Shown one piece after another: positions 33,168 through 40,661 of a stretch of DNA of 64,000 bases; position 1 is the stretch's first letter, and every line of letters starts with the position of its first letter. The DNA is from Rhizobium nepotum 39/7 (GTDB lineage: Bacteria > Pseudomonadota > Alphaproteobacteria > Rhizobiales > Rhizobiaceae). The stretch covers positions 85,990 to 149,989 of the forward strand of contig NZ_JWJH01000011.1 of the NCBI RefSeq assembly GCF_000949865.1, written 5' to 3'. A model generated the notes under the pieces. The model worked only from the letters and a program-made list of their open reading frames with translations, had not been told where the DNA came from and searched no databases. The translations under genes and the position numbers were made by a program.

Positions 33168-35294
33168 TCAGGCAGCGGCGCGGATGATGTGTAGGAGCTG
33201 ATCCACGTCGATGCCGGACATTCGAAACAGGTCAATCGTGGTTTGCCTCTGGAGGCATCGACGCAAAACACCCACCTGATTGACCGACAGTTTTTCCGGA
33301 TTTTCTAACGCCCAAGCCGCAAGTGCCTCGTCTGTTGCAAAGGTCTGCCTGCGGGTGGTTTCAGCAGCTCCGGTGGCTGCTGGAACGGTTTCGCCGTCAC
33401 TGGTGATGAGCACCGGACCGGCTGGCACCGGCGCTGGCTCATGGTCGATGATCGGCATGAAGGTTTGGATTGAGGCGTCGATGAATACGCCGGGTGACAA
33501 CTCGGCTTCGACTTCTGCAAGATGATCGTTGAGGCGGCGCGCACGGGCATTGGCGCGCTTTTCGATGGCAGCGCGTTCCATGGTGAGCGGAATGTATCGC
33601 TCCTCATTACCCGCAAAGATCGCCACGCAGATCAGGCGGCCCATGAGTTCTTCGCCCGATCTCCGGTCGATCTCACGAACCCAGACCTTGCTGGCGTCGT
33701 GAATATCGTAGCCAACCAGCACGTCTTCGCCGTGGAATTCTTCCAGCGCCAGATTGAAATAGCTGTTGGTCAACCATTCGATCATCGAGCGGCGGGTGCG
33801 GCGCTTCACATACGGACGGAACAGGTCGTTCTTTTCATGCTCCAGAACAGGCACGATCTCGAAGCCGGTGGAAACGTGATATTCCCAATACTGATCGGGC
33901 GACATTTTGCCCGGCAGCGAAGAATGAGGCTTGGCGTTATAGGAGGCGACGGCGTTCACGCATGCCGTTAGAAAATCCTGCCACGAAGGCAGACGACTGG
34001 ATGCACCGAATTCTCTGATATCCTTACGTGTTTCCTTGAAGGACTTCTGACGGGCCTGACGGTCCATGTCTTCGCCGATGTAGGTCGCATATTCCTTCGA
34101 CAGTGGGTTCCAAACCAAACCGTTGAAACGCTCGATGATGCCGCGCGCCTGCGAATTCTGCGGCAACGAATGCAGCTTTGTGACGCCGAGGCGTTCGGTA
34201 ACGCCGGTCAACTGATTGTCCAGCACGTCATTCTTGAAGCCCGGTCCACGGTCCACATAGAAGATTGCAGGAATGCCGTTCTGCTCGCAGGCATGACGAA
34301 GGGCATCGACAACGCCGATAGTGTTTTCTGCCAGACCAAAGGAGAAGCCGACGCAACGGCGCGTGGCGACATCAACGATGCTGGTGATTTCAGGCCGGAA
34401 AGGTTGGCCGTGGATCGGGTGTGCTACTTCGGCGTCGAATGTCTTGCCGTCAGCGGTGTAAACGCAGCCCGGCAGCAGATCGTCTGTCGAGCGCAAGGTG
34501 TACGCCATGCGGCTTTTCAGGGTCAGGGAGCCTTCACGGCCACGATGCTTCTCGACATTACCAAGCCGCGCCATGAGGCGGCGGACCTGATCGTAATTCG
34601 GCGGCATGATGTGCGCAGGCAACCCCTTCTTGAACTGTGCCAGCGCATCGGTCAGGCATGGCTTTTGCGGCTGCGCGTAAAAACGCAGGAATTGCCAGAA
34701 CCATGACGGAACGTCCTGCTTTTCCTTGGTCGGCAAAGGTGCCAGCGCGCCGACGCCAACGGTGTCGCGCAGCTTGAACCAGTCGTAAAGCGTGGCACGG
34801 CTAACGCTGGCCTTGTTGGCACGGTCATTGGCAACGCGCAGAATGGTTTCGGAGATTTCGACTGCTGCCGGATCGGCAAGAAACGACTGGATGGCCTGCC
34901 GCTGCGACATGCCGTTAGAAATCTGGTGCATATCAATGGCAGACAACACGGCAGAGCGCGCATTCATCACGTCGCGCTGGCGGGCCGACAGGTTTGCCGT
35001 CGAAAGCTTTTCCCGACGTGCAATCTCCTGCGTTTTCTTGGCCTGCTGACTGACCAGCACCAGTTCACGGTTACGCTCGCCGTGCAATGCGGCCTGCAAA
35101 GCTTCCGGCAACAGGGAGATATGGTATTCGTAACCGCCGCCGCCTTCACTACCTTCGCGTTTCCGGCAAAGAGGGCTCGCCGCCCAACCTTCGTCGTTAA
35201 TACGGTCCTGCACACCGCGCTTGCTGTGTGGCATGGCTTTAAGCTTGAGACGGACACCGGCGGCGGCAATTTCCTGTGCGGAGTAATAGCTCAT
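33168..35294 (-). CDS. MuA-like DDE transposase
   Basis: The 708-residue protein starts MSYYSAQEIAAAGV at 35294 (ATGA overlap). It has an N-terminal Mu-type DNA-binding region with a wHTH near the start. The RNase H-like core follows, with Asp in YTADGKTF (about 282), Asp in FYVDRGPGF (about 347) and Glu in GIIERFN (about 387), close to MuA's D269/D336/E392. It ends with a Mu C-terminal domain. It binds the CCTTCTGG-type end sites and joins ends to target DNA. Three exact CGTTAGAAA motifs lie inside the gene (33302, 33966, 34913). Confidence 0.95.
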   Translation of the reverse strand: MSYYSAQEIAAAGVRLKLKAMPHSKRGVQDRINDEGWAASPLCRKREGSEGGGGYEYHISLLPEALQAALHGERNRELVLVSQQAKKTQEIARREKLSTANLSARQRDVMNARSAVLSAIDMHQISNGMSQRQAIQSFLADPAAVEISETILRVANDRANKASVSRATLYDWFKLRDTVGVGALAPLPTKEKQDVPSWFWQFLRFYAQPQKPCLTDALAQFKKGLPAHIMPPNYDQVRRLMARLGNVEKHRGREGSLTLKSRMAYTLRSTDDLLPGCVYTADGKTFDAEVAHPIHGQPFRPEITSIVDVATRRCVGFSFGLAENTIGVVDALRHACEQNGIPAIFYVDRGPGFKNDVLDNQLTGVTERLGVTKLHSLPQNSQARGIIERFNGLVWNPLSKEYATYIGEDMDRQARQKSFKETRKDIREFGASSRLPSWQDFLTACVNAVASYNAKPHSSLPGKMSPDQYWEYHVSTGFEIVPVLEHEKNDLFRPYVKRRTRRSMIEWLTNSYFNLALEEFHGEDVLVGYDIHDASKVWVREIDRRSGEELMGRLICVAIFAGNEERYIPLTMERAAIEKRANARARRLNDHLAEVEAELSPGVFIDASIQTFMPIIDHEPAPVPAGPVLITSDGETVPAATGAAETTRRQTFATDEALAAWALENPEKLSVNQVGVLRRCLQRQTTIDLFRMSGIDVDQLLHIIRAAA

Positions 35295-35749
35295 TTCAGC
35301 CCCCTGACACGACCAGCAAGGGCATCGCGGCGACGGGTGCGCTCTTCGATCTCGCGGTCCTCGCGCCAGATTTCGATGATGTCGGCGTAACGCTCCGGCA
35401 CTGCAACAAAGCCCGCGAAATCGCAGACAAAGGCCAGCAACTCGTAGCAATCTGTCACTTCGAGAAGCGCGATAAAGCGCTCTAGCGTAATCTTGTGGTC
35501 GCGACGGGCTGGCGACGCATAGCAATCCAGCATGTTTTCGGTCACGCGCTGGCCGAGATGCTCTGACATGGCATCAGCGATTTGGGCGCGAGACATGTCG
35601 GATTTCAGCATGGCGTGAGCGAGAACACGGGCGATCTTGACGTCGAGCGTGCCACCTTTCGATACTTCGGGATCGATCCGCGCCGCGACTTCGACCGGCG
35701 TGTAGTCGCGGAAGATATCAAGGGTAAGTGTGTCGCGGCGCTTCTTCAT
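35291..35749 (-). CDS. Early protein upstream of MuA, HTH-like, unassigned
   Basis: The 152-residue protein (MKKRRDTLTLDIFRDYTPVEVAARIDPEVSKGG) contains MSRAQIADAMSEHLGQRVTENMLDCYASPARRDHKITLERFIALLEVTDCYELLAFVC. This resembles a Cro-like helix-turn-helix followed by a helical region. It overlaps both ParB-like and MuA genes by ATGA. Such proteins accompany transposases in Mu-like phages of alphaproteobacteria; function not known. Confidence 0.6.
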   Translation of the reverse strand: MKKRRDTLTLDIFRDYTPVEVAARIDPEVSKGGTLDVKIARVLAHAMLKSDMSRAQIADAMSEHLGQRVTENMLDCYASPARRDHKITLERFIALLEVTDCYELLAFVCDFAGFVAVPERYADIIEIWREDREIEERTRRRDALAGRVRGLK

Positions 35750-36720
35750 CAGATACGGCCCCGGCGCTGGAGGGACGCGATAATGCGATCTTCATGCTCG
35801 ATGATGACATCATCCAGTTCATCGTCTTTCAGACCGGCTATGAACTTGCTCATTGTGGCAATGCTTTTCTGCAATTCCGCGAGGCGGGCATCGACTTGCG
35901 CGGCAACGATATCGTTGGCGCCCGGCAGTGATTTGAGCGTTTTGGTTACTGCCGCGACTTTACGCTCCGTATGGGTCAGCACACGGCCGTTGGCGATGAT
36001 CGCAAGGGCGTCGGGCACATTCGTTGCCTTCGGCGTTTGTGCGAAAAGGATATCAAGCACCTTGGCCTGATCTCCATGGGACTGCTCTGCGAGCTGCTTC
36101 AACCCGGCCTGATGGTCAGCCAGCCATGTTCCGGCGCAACGGCCGCGCGAGGCGTCAGAAAGGTCCATCCAGATTTTAACGGCGAGTTCGATTGAACGGC
36201 GCGACATGCCGATTTTCTCGGCTGTTACAGCGGAAAAACCGAGAACTTCCTCGCTGGCCGGATCAAAACGCAATTTTTGCGTTTTGATTTCTGACTTACG
36301 ATCCCCACCATGTTTTGCTTCTGGATAGAGGCGCTCATAAACCTGCTTCAACTCAAAAAGATGCTGGCAACGGTCGAGCTTGTTCAACTCGATACGGCCA
36401 AGGTTCTCCATGACCTCTTCAAGCCGCGCATCATCGTCGGACGAGGCAAGCGAGATGGTAAGGGGAATGCTATTCCAACCCAGCAAACGCACAGCCTCAA
36501 GCCGCTTGCGTCCAGCGATCAGGCGATAGCGATTTCCGACAGCGCGGACGCGTATTGGATGTTGCAGCCCGGTGGTGGCGATTATTGCTGATAGTGCGAC
36601 AGCCTCCTCGGGATCGAAATGGCGGGCACGATCTTCGGGAATATCAATCCATGTAAGGGGAGCTTGAACCACTTCCGGCTTCGACGGTTCAGCAAGTTCT
36701 GTCATCTTTGGTTTTGGCAT
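35749..36720 (-). CDS. ParB-like DNA-binding protein
   Basis: The 323-residue protein (start MPKPKMTELAEPSKP at 36720) has a ParB/Srx N-terminal domain: IDIPEDRARHFDPEEAVALSAIIATTGLQHPIRVRAVGNRYRLIAGRKRLEAVRLLGW (about 24-82). A helix-turn-helix region follows (FSAVTAEKIGMSRRSIELAVKIW, about 150-172), then a helical C-terminus. The GRKRLEA box matches ParB box II. A partition partner (ParA) is absent, so it likely has a regulatory or DNA-organising role. It is a candidate for binding the dispersed CGTTAGAAA motif; not shown. Confidence 0.8.
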   Translation of the reverse strand: MPKPKMTELAEPSKPEVVQAPLTWIDIPEDRARHFDPEEAVALSAIIATTGLQHPIRVRAVGNRYRLIAGRKRLEAVRLLGWNSIPLTISLASSDDDARLEEVMENLGRIELNKLDRCQHLFELKQVYERLYPEAKHGGDRKSEIKTQKLRFDPASEEVLGFSAVTAEKIGMSRRSIELAVKIWMDLSDASRGRCAGTWLADHQAGLKQLAEQSHGDQAKVLDILFAQTPKATNVPDALAIIANGRVLTHTERKVAAVTKTLKSLPGANDIVAAQVDARLAELQKSIATMSKFIAGLKDDELDDVIIEHEDRIIASLQRRGRI

Positions 36721-36838
36721 TTTTCGAACCTGAGATATCGGGATTTTCGATGCGGAGCCGCCTGCTGGAGGCGGTACGGCGGCTCCGCTGGATCGCGACG
36801 GACGCAAGAACCGGATCGGCGCGATGAAAGAAGGGAGA

Positions 36839-37483
36839 TCAGGCAGCGGAAGCGTCGTACCTGTCCGCGATTTCACGCAAGCGGCTGGCAACCAGCTTTG
36901 CCGCCTTGGCCTCGGCATCGCGTTTGATTTCGGCAAGCGTTGCATCGAACAGTTTTGCTGCAAACGCTTCGAAATCATTGGACGCGCCAGCGCGGCCGGG
37001 TTCGGCAACAATGCCAAGCACGTTGATGCGGCGTGTCTCTGGATCGATTTCGGCGGCGACTAGCGGGCGCTGAAAGGTAACTCCATCTGAAGACGGAAGG
37101 ATCGCATCGACTGCGGCGATTTGCAGCTTCGCGCCCTTCGACGGCACTGGCGTCACCGGAAATTCCGGCAGCGCAGCGGCAAGCTTTTCCTGCGCGGTCA
37201 CACGGCGAGCCTGACGTTCGCCCGCAGGTTTTTCCAGAGGCTGATACGGTGGCTTCTGTTCTCCACCTGGGCGAGGGATAAGGTGCACCTGAACACCAGC
37301 GATCCAGCGCCTCACAATCGAGCGCGGTGGCGGATCGACATGGAGTAGACGCAAGTCCTGCGCGAAGTCCTGATAGGCCGTCTGGCCGTTATAGCTGACG
37401 GACTGCGCTTCATCCCAAAGACGAGCGGCCGGCGTGATGGCGATTGCTGGCAAGTCGTGGAAGAAGGGTATGACTTCTCTCAT
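36839..37483 (-). CDS. Early protein of unknown function, 214 residues
   Basis: The product starts MREVIPFFHDLPAIAITPAARLWDEAQSVSYNG and contains RRWIAGVQVHLIPRPGGEQKPPYQP (about 58-82). A helical, Ala/Lys-rich C-terminus follows (FEAFAAKLFDATLAEIKRDAEAKAAKLVASRLREIADRYDASAA). It overlaps the preceding gene by ATGA. No family recognised. The 118-bp gap to the ParB-like gene contains no other gene. Confidence 0.55.
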   Translation of the reverse strand: MREVIPFFHDLPAIAITPAARLWDEAQSVSYNGQTAYQDFAQDLRLLHVDPPPRSIVRRWIAGVQVHLIPRPGGEQKPPYQPLEKPAGERQARRVTAQEKLAAALPEFPVTPVPSKGAKLQIAAVDAILPSSDGVTFQRPLVAAEIDPETRRINVLGIVAEPGRAGASNDFEAFAAKLFDATLAEIKRDAEAKAAKLVASRLREIADRYDASAA

Positions 37484-37743
37484 GCTGCACCGCCTTCCGG
37501 CAGGTGGCCGAGATCGCGGGCCATTGATAGGCTGCCGGAAACAAATGCCGCGATCTGTCCTGCACGGAAATGGACATCATGACCGGCCTCAATGTTGCGA
37601 TAGGTTTCTTCGTACCAATCGTTCGCAGCGGCCTCTGCGCGATCTGCAAGCTCCAGTTCGGAAGCAAAGCCCTCAATGGCGTTACGAATTTCTGCATCGA
37701 CGATGTCAGCGGCGGCTGGAGGGTTTGACAAATCCGTCCTCAT
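37480..37743 (-). CDS. Small early protein, 87 residues
   Basis: Starting at 37743 (MRTDLSNPPAAADIVDAEIRN), it is coupled to ner by ATGA and to the next gene by ATGA. It contains FASELELADRAEAAANDWYEETYRNIEAGHDVHFRAG. It is acidic and helical. No recognised family. Confidence 0.5.
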   Translation of the reverse strand: MRTDLSNPPAAADIVDAEIRNAIEGFASELELADRAEAAANDWYEETYRNIEAGHDVHFRAGQIAAFVSGSLSMARDLGHLPEGGAA

Positions 37744-38039
37744 GCGGCCACCCACTTGTCAACAGCCGCGTTAGAGTTTTGACTTTCTAACGATGGGTAT
37801 TTCGCGCTATCAAGAATGCGGGTTTTCCGAATGGGATACCGATCCGGGAAGAGTTCTTCGACTTTCGCGCCGAGGAAATCAGCAAGCGCCCTTTCAGCAG
37901 GGCGCACGGTTCGGGACCATACGGCCCGGAAGGTGTTGGGGTTTAGGCCATTGATTTCAGCCAGACCGGTGAGCGTCATACCACGCTCTTCGAGCTGCTT
38001 CTTGATCTCAGGCTTGGTCCACTTTTTGGGTTTGGACAT
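37740..38039 (-). CDS. ner: Ner-like (Nlp) DNA-binding regulator
   Basis: The 99-residue protein starts MSKPKKWTKPEIKKQLEERGMTLTGLAEINGLNPNTFRAVWSRTVRPAERALADFLGAKVEELFPDRYP, the Ner/SfsB family pattern. The start at 38039 has AGGAG about 6 bp upstream. In Mu, Ner shuts off early and repressor transcription by binding between the divergent promoters. It is divergent from the repressor gene here. Its C-terminal codons contain an inverted pair of CGTTAGA cores (37769-37792). Confidence 0.9.
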   Translation of the reverse strand: MSKPKKWTKPEIKKQLEERGMTLTGLAEINGLNPNTFRAVWSRTVRPAERALADFLGAKVEELFPDRYPIRKTRILDSAKYPSLESQNSNAAVDKWVAA

Positions 38040-38057
38040 TAGGAACTCCTGCGACTG

Positions 38058-38083
38058 AAAGCGGATGTTGGCGCATCCGCTTT
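38058..38083. promoter_or_regulatory. 10-bp inverted repeat in the ner/repressor gap
   Basis: AAAGCGGATG (38058-38067) and CATCCGCTTT (38074-38083) form a perfect 10-bp palindrome with a 6-bp centre, followed by TT. It is positioned just upstream of ner. Ner of Mu binds an inverted repeat in this spot, so this may be its operator; a weak + strand terminator is an alternative. Confidence 0.55.
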
Positions 38084-38142
38084 TTGTTGGTGTTTGAAAC
38101 GCATCAGCGCCCCGCAACAGCGCGGCGCACAAACAGGAGTAT

Positions 38143-38196
38143 TCCAAATGTGGATGAGTCGCAATCCCACATTTGGAATTTGATCCAAATATGGAT
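38143..38196. promoter_or_regulatory. Three repressor operators with TCCAnnnnTGGA symmetry
   Basis: Site 1 TCCAAATGTGGA (38143-38154), site 2 on the opposite strand (38165-38178, TTCCAAATGTGGGA) and site 3 ATCCAAATATGGAT (38183-38196) repeat the same near-palindrome. The third overlaps the repressor start codon. They are the natural operators of the repressor and differ from the CGTTAGAAA motif. Confidence 0.7.
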
Positions 38197-38895
38197 GATA
38201 AAGAGCCGTTAGGTTTCCGCGAACGCGTGAAAGAAGCCATAAGAGTGGGGGGCGGCCCCGCCACTATGGCTTCCAAAACTGGAATTCCCGTCGGTACGAT
38301 TAATAAGTACGTGGCTATGTCGAGCGCGGCATCGCTCTCTAATGTTGTTCGTATCTGTCGATCACTAGGTCTGACAGTCGATGAACTGATTTCCGGTCAA
38401 ACTTCGCCTCCTCCGCGCGTGACGGAAAACCCACCCACGCAAATGGCCGGGCCGTCTTCATCAGCCCTAAATGGTGCTGATTTTATCGCACTTCCCTTCC
38501 TTGATATCCATGCTTCGGCTGGCCCCGGTGCTATCGCGCCGATGCACGCAGAGGTGAGGACGGTAGTATCGTTTGAGCGCTCTTTCCTGCGAAATCTTGG
38601 TGCGATACCGGAGTGGTGTAAAATCATAGGCGCACGAGGCGACAGTATGACGCCAACGATACCGGACGGCGCGCTAATCGTGGTCGATCACAGTCAAACA
38701 GAAGTGGTAAACGGCTGGATTAGTGTCGTGGATGTCGGCGGCGATCTGCTTGTTAAAAGAGTGCGGCGGCGGCTGGACGGCACGATTGAGTTGGTTTCTG
38801 ACAACCCGATCTACCCGGTCGAAACAATAGGAGCCGACAGAATTGATCAGCTCACAATAATCGGTCGCGTCGTTTATTTTTGTCGCGCACCGTAA
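38191..38895 (+). CDS. Phage repressor with S24 autoprotease domain
   Basis: The 234-residue protein has an N-terminal HTH region (RERVKEAIRVGGGPATMASKTGIPVGTINKYVAMSSAASLSNVVRICRSLGL) and a C-terminal LexA/CI-like S24 peptidase. The latter has an Ala-Gly cleavage candidate (HASAGPGA), catalytic Ser in GDSMTPTIPDGALIVVDHS and Lys in GDLLVKRVRR. ATG at 38191 is chosen; an in-frame TTG at 38173 lies in the operators. The family self-cleaves when RecA is activated, so this prophage is likely SOS-inducible, unlike Mu. Confidence 0.88.
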   Translation: MDDKEPLGFRERVKEAIRVGGGPATMASKTGIPVGTINKYVAMSSAASLSNVVRICRSLGLTVDELISGQTSPPPRVTENPPTQMAGPSSSALNGADFIALPFLDIHASAGPGAIAPMHAEVRTVVSFERSFLRNLGAIPEWCKIIGARGDSMTPTIPDGALIVVDHSQTEVVNGWISVVDVGGDLLVKRVRRRLDGTIELVSDNPIYPVETIGADRIDQLTIIGRVVYFCRAP

Positions 38896-38952
38896 CGATA
38901 GCTCTAAAGCTAAAATCCAAATTTCTAACGGCGCAAAGGCCGTTTTGAGACT

Positions 38953-39065
38953 TCCCACCTCGACTTTAACCGAAGTCAGAGGCCGTTGGCATTTTTCCAA
39001 GCAAAATCAGTAGCGTGATCAAGGTGGGCAGTTTTTGGAGTAGGTGGGCAGTTTCTTCCCACCTT
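38953..39065. repeat. AGGTGGG repeat cluster in the left-end region
   Basis: TCCCACCT at 38953-38960 is followed by AAGGTGGGCAGTTT (39021-39034), TAGGTGGGCAGTTT (39041-39054, 20 bp further) and TCCCACCTT (39057-39065). The last two form the palindrome AGGTGGG-N9-CCCACCT. The rest of 38896-39223 has no convincing gene. The cluster lies between repressor and left end, where Mu-like phages hold binding sites for transposition or packaging. Confidence 0.55.
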
Positions 39066-39223
39066 GCGACGGCCTGCGTATTGCGTCGTCGCGTTTGCTT
39101 AAAGCCGCAATCTCCGGCTATTTCCGTACCGGCTGCTTTACCCGCTCAATTTTCTCTTTTCTTTTCAGAATGTTGTTCTTGTCAGCACCGTTGGCAGAAC
39201 AATGCGAGAAGAATGCGCGAATC

Positions 39224-39384
39224 TGTCCAGAAGGATGCGCGGTTTATCGCAACTTTTGATAGGCGACTTTCATCGGACTGCCCAAAGCCGTTAGAGGCAC
39301 AGCGCCCGATTTCCCTTATTTCGTAGGCAGTTGCGGGTTTGGTCTGCCGGATAGCTCGTGTCCAGAAGGTAACACCCCCCTACA
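39224..39384. other. attL: Prophage left end with transposase sites L1 and L2
   Basis: Read inward from 39384 the element begins TGTAGGGGGG and carries CCTTCTGGACACGA 15 bp in (L1; + strand TGTCCAGAAGG, 39359-39369). A second CCTTCTGGACA (L2) lies at 39224-39234, 135 bp deeper. Together with R1/R2 these define the ends. A CGTTAGAGG motif (39289) lies between L1 and L2. Confidence 0.88.
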
Positions 39385-39389
39385 TTTGC
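39385..39389. repeat. 5-bp target site duplication TTTGC (left-end side)
   Basis: TTTGC immediately follows the terminal ...TACA of the prophage and matches 2218-2222. Removing the prophage and one copy restores a continuous intergenic sequence ahead of the VOC gene. Confidence 0.9.
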
Positions 39390-39455
39390 TGCACTCAGAT
39401 GAAGTGGTGCAAATATCGCCTCACGGCAGACACTCCGCCTCAAACTGCCGCCCAC

Positions 39456-40433
39456 TCACTCCGGCACCAGCCGCAGCCTTGTCCCCCAAGGATCGATCGC
39501 TTCCACGACCCTGTTTTCCATTTCCACCAGCACGTAACCGGCCGCCCGCAGCCTCGTCTTTTGCGCTTCAAGGTCGGCGGGGTTTCGGACGGTAAGCGAA
39601 AACCAGTCGAGACCGGTTTCTGTGGCGTTGCGCTGCTTGGCCCCCCGGCTGTTCCACGTATTGACCGCCAGATGGTGATGATATCCGCCGGAAGACAGGA
39701 AAGACGCATCCGTGCGGGCGTCCTGCGTCGGCTGCAAGCCGATAGCCTCCTCATAAAACGCACGGGCGGCGGCAATCTCGCCGACCCTCAGGTGAACATG
39801 CCCGATGCGCATCATCGGCGGGGCCGTTGTGTAGTCGCTTCTTTTGGTATCGGTCAGCGCCACGAGATCATCGACGTCGAGCTGTTCGGTGCCCATTTTC
39901 ACCACGCTGCCGTTCCAGACCCATGTGTCCCTTGGCCGGTCGCTGTAAACCTCGATGCCGTTGCCTTCGGGATCGTTGAGATAGATCGCTTCGCTGACAT
40001 TGTGGTCGGCAAAGCCCGACAGCGGCACCTGCCTGAGCGCCGCATGCACCAGCCATCGCGCCAGATCCTTGCGTGTGGGCATCAGGTAGGCGATGTGGAA
40101 CAGGCCGGCGGAGGTGGGGCTTTCGTAATCCGCCGCCGGCTTGTGGTCGAGATCGAGCAGCGGCACGGTGCCGACGCCGAGCGTCACGCCGCGCGATGTG
40201 CGCTCCACCTCGTTCAGCCCCAGTACGGAACGGTAATAGTCGATCATCGGATCGAGATCGCGCACCCGAAGCGCCGCCTGACCGATATGCATCGGCGTCG
40301 TCAGCGCAAAGGGGAGGGCGGCGTCGGCATTTGCGGCGGCTGTGGCGCCCTCGGCTTTCAGCGCACCGGCAAGAGCGGTGGCGGCGCAAGAAATTCCGGC
40401 AAATTTCAACGTGTGGCGGCGAGTAAATTGCAT
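39456..40433 (-). CDS. Two-domain VOC (glyoxalase/extradiol dioxygenase-like) protein with Tat-like signal
   Basis: The 325-residue protein begins MQFTRRHTLKFAGISCAATALAGAL, a twin-arginine-like export signal. Two VOC modules follow: MHIGQAALRVRDLDPMIDYYRSVLGL (about 50) and IGHVHLRVGEIAAARAFYEEAIGL (about 205). Metal-ligand candidates are the His in HIGQ, GLFHIAY and IGHVHL, and Glu in NGIEVY. It resembles CatE-like catechol 2,3-dioxygenases and related VOC proteins. The start at 40433 is preferred over an upstream ATG because the signal then sits at the N-terminus. It is the first host gene beyond the prophage; substrate unknown. Confidence 0.75.
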   Translation of the reverse strand: MQFTRRHTLKFAGISCAATALAGALKAEGATAAANADAALPFALTTPMHIGQAALRVRDLDPMIDYYRSVLGLNEVERTSRGVTLGVGTVPLLDLDHKPAADYESPTSAGLFHIAYLMPTRKDLARWLVHAALRQVPLSGFADHNVSEAIYLNDPEGNGIEVYSDRPRDTWVWNGSVVKMGTEQLDVDDLVALTDTKRSDYTTAPPMMRIGHVHLRVGEIAAARAFYEEAIGLQPTQDARTDASFLSSGGYHHHLAVNTWNSRGAKQRNATETGLDWFSLTVRNPADLEAQKTRLRAAGYVLVEMENRVVEAIDPWGTRLRLVPE

Positions 40434-40661
40434 GAATAATCTCTTTTTAGGCGATGTGACTGGCTTAGGGAACACTCCGTTTCTCCGCACTACACGAATG
40501 CGTCAGCAACGCTGTTATTTTGCTTTTGCGGCAATTCTGGCGCGCAATTCGCCGCAATTATGCTGCACTGCGATGTAAACTGCACGTTGCGGCGTTTCCA
40601 ACATGCTGCCAATGCTGTAGATGATAGAAAAATGACAACGCTTCTGGGTGGAGAGCGTGCA

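Larger units (their letters stand above)
4254..39297. repeat. Dispersed CGTTAGAAA motif family (24 cores in the prophage)
   Basis: Exact CGTTAGA cores start on the + strand at 4254, 7267, 8315, 11430, 13341, 15023, 17700, 25620, 27240, 28984, 31365, 33966, 34913, 37769 and 39289. On the - strand (TCTAACG) they are at 8975, 10273, 17567, 20956, 20967, 25804, 33304, 37786 and 38924. Twelve have the full CGTTAGAAA. CGTTAGG variants occur at 14859 (-), 21914, 28546 and 38207. None of the cores occurs in the host flanks (1-2217, 39390-64000). Binding partner unknown. Confidence 0.85.
2223..39384 (-). mobile_element. Complete Mu-like transposable prophage (siphovirus type), 37,162 bp
   Basis: The boundaries come from the sequence. 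Read inward, both ends start TGT(A/G)G and carry CCTTCTGGACA exactly 15 bp in, and both are flanked by TTTGC. The content matches Mu-like phages: S24 repressor, Ner, MuA DDE transposase, MuB ATPase, Gam, GemA, Mor, endolysin/holin/spanins, gp27/gp28-type terminase, portal/MuF, G-like morphogenesis protein, I-like protease, capsid, gp36/gp37-like proteins, tail tube, GT frameshift, tape measure and J-like protein. There is no sheath gene, so the tail should be non-contractile. No essential module is visibly broken. Left end is at high coordinates; nearly all genes are transcribed leftward in window terms. Confidence 0.96.

Noticed and set aside
28927..36720. CRISPR array or direct-repeat cluster in the early region
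   Set aside because: The CGTTAGAAA copies are 9 bp, irregularly spaced and in both orientations, so there is no repeat-spacer structure.
38143..38196. TCCAnnnnTGGA operators as the same signal as CGTTAGAAA
   Set aside because: The two motifs share no bases and have different symmetry; the operators are confined to the ner-repressor gap.
39015..39326. 103-codon + strand frame in the left-end region
   Set aside because: Cys/Ser-rich, no ribosome site, overlaps L2 and the AGGTGGG repeats; treated as non-coding.
2223..39384. Prophage as a defective remnant
   Set aside because: No frameshift or stop was found in the essential modules, and both ends with intact duplication are present.
39339..40439. 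366-codon + strand frame opposite the VOC gene
   Set aside because: It starts inside the phage end, crosses the prophage-host junction and mirrors the VOC motifs.
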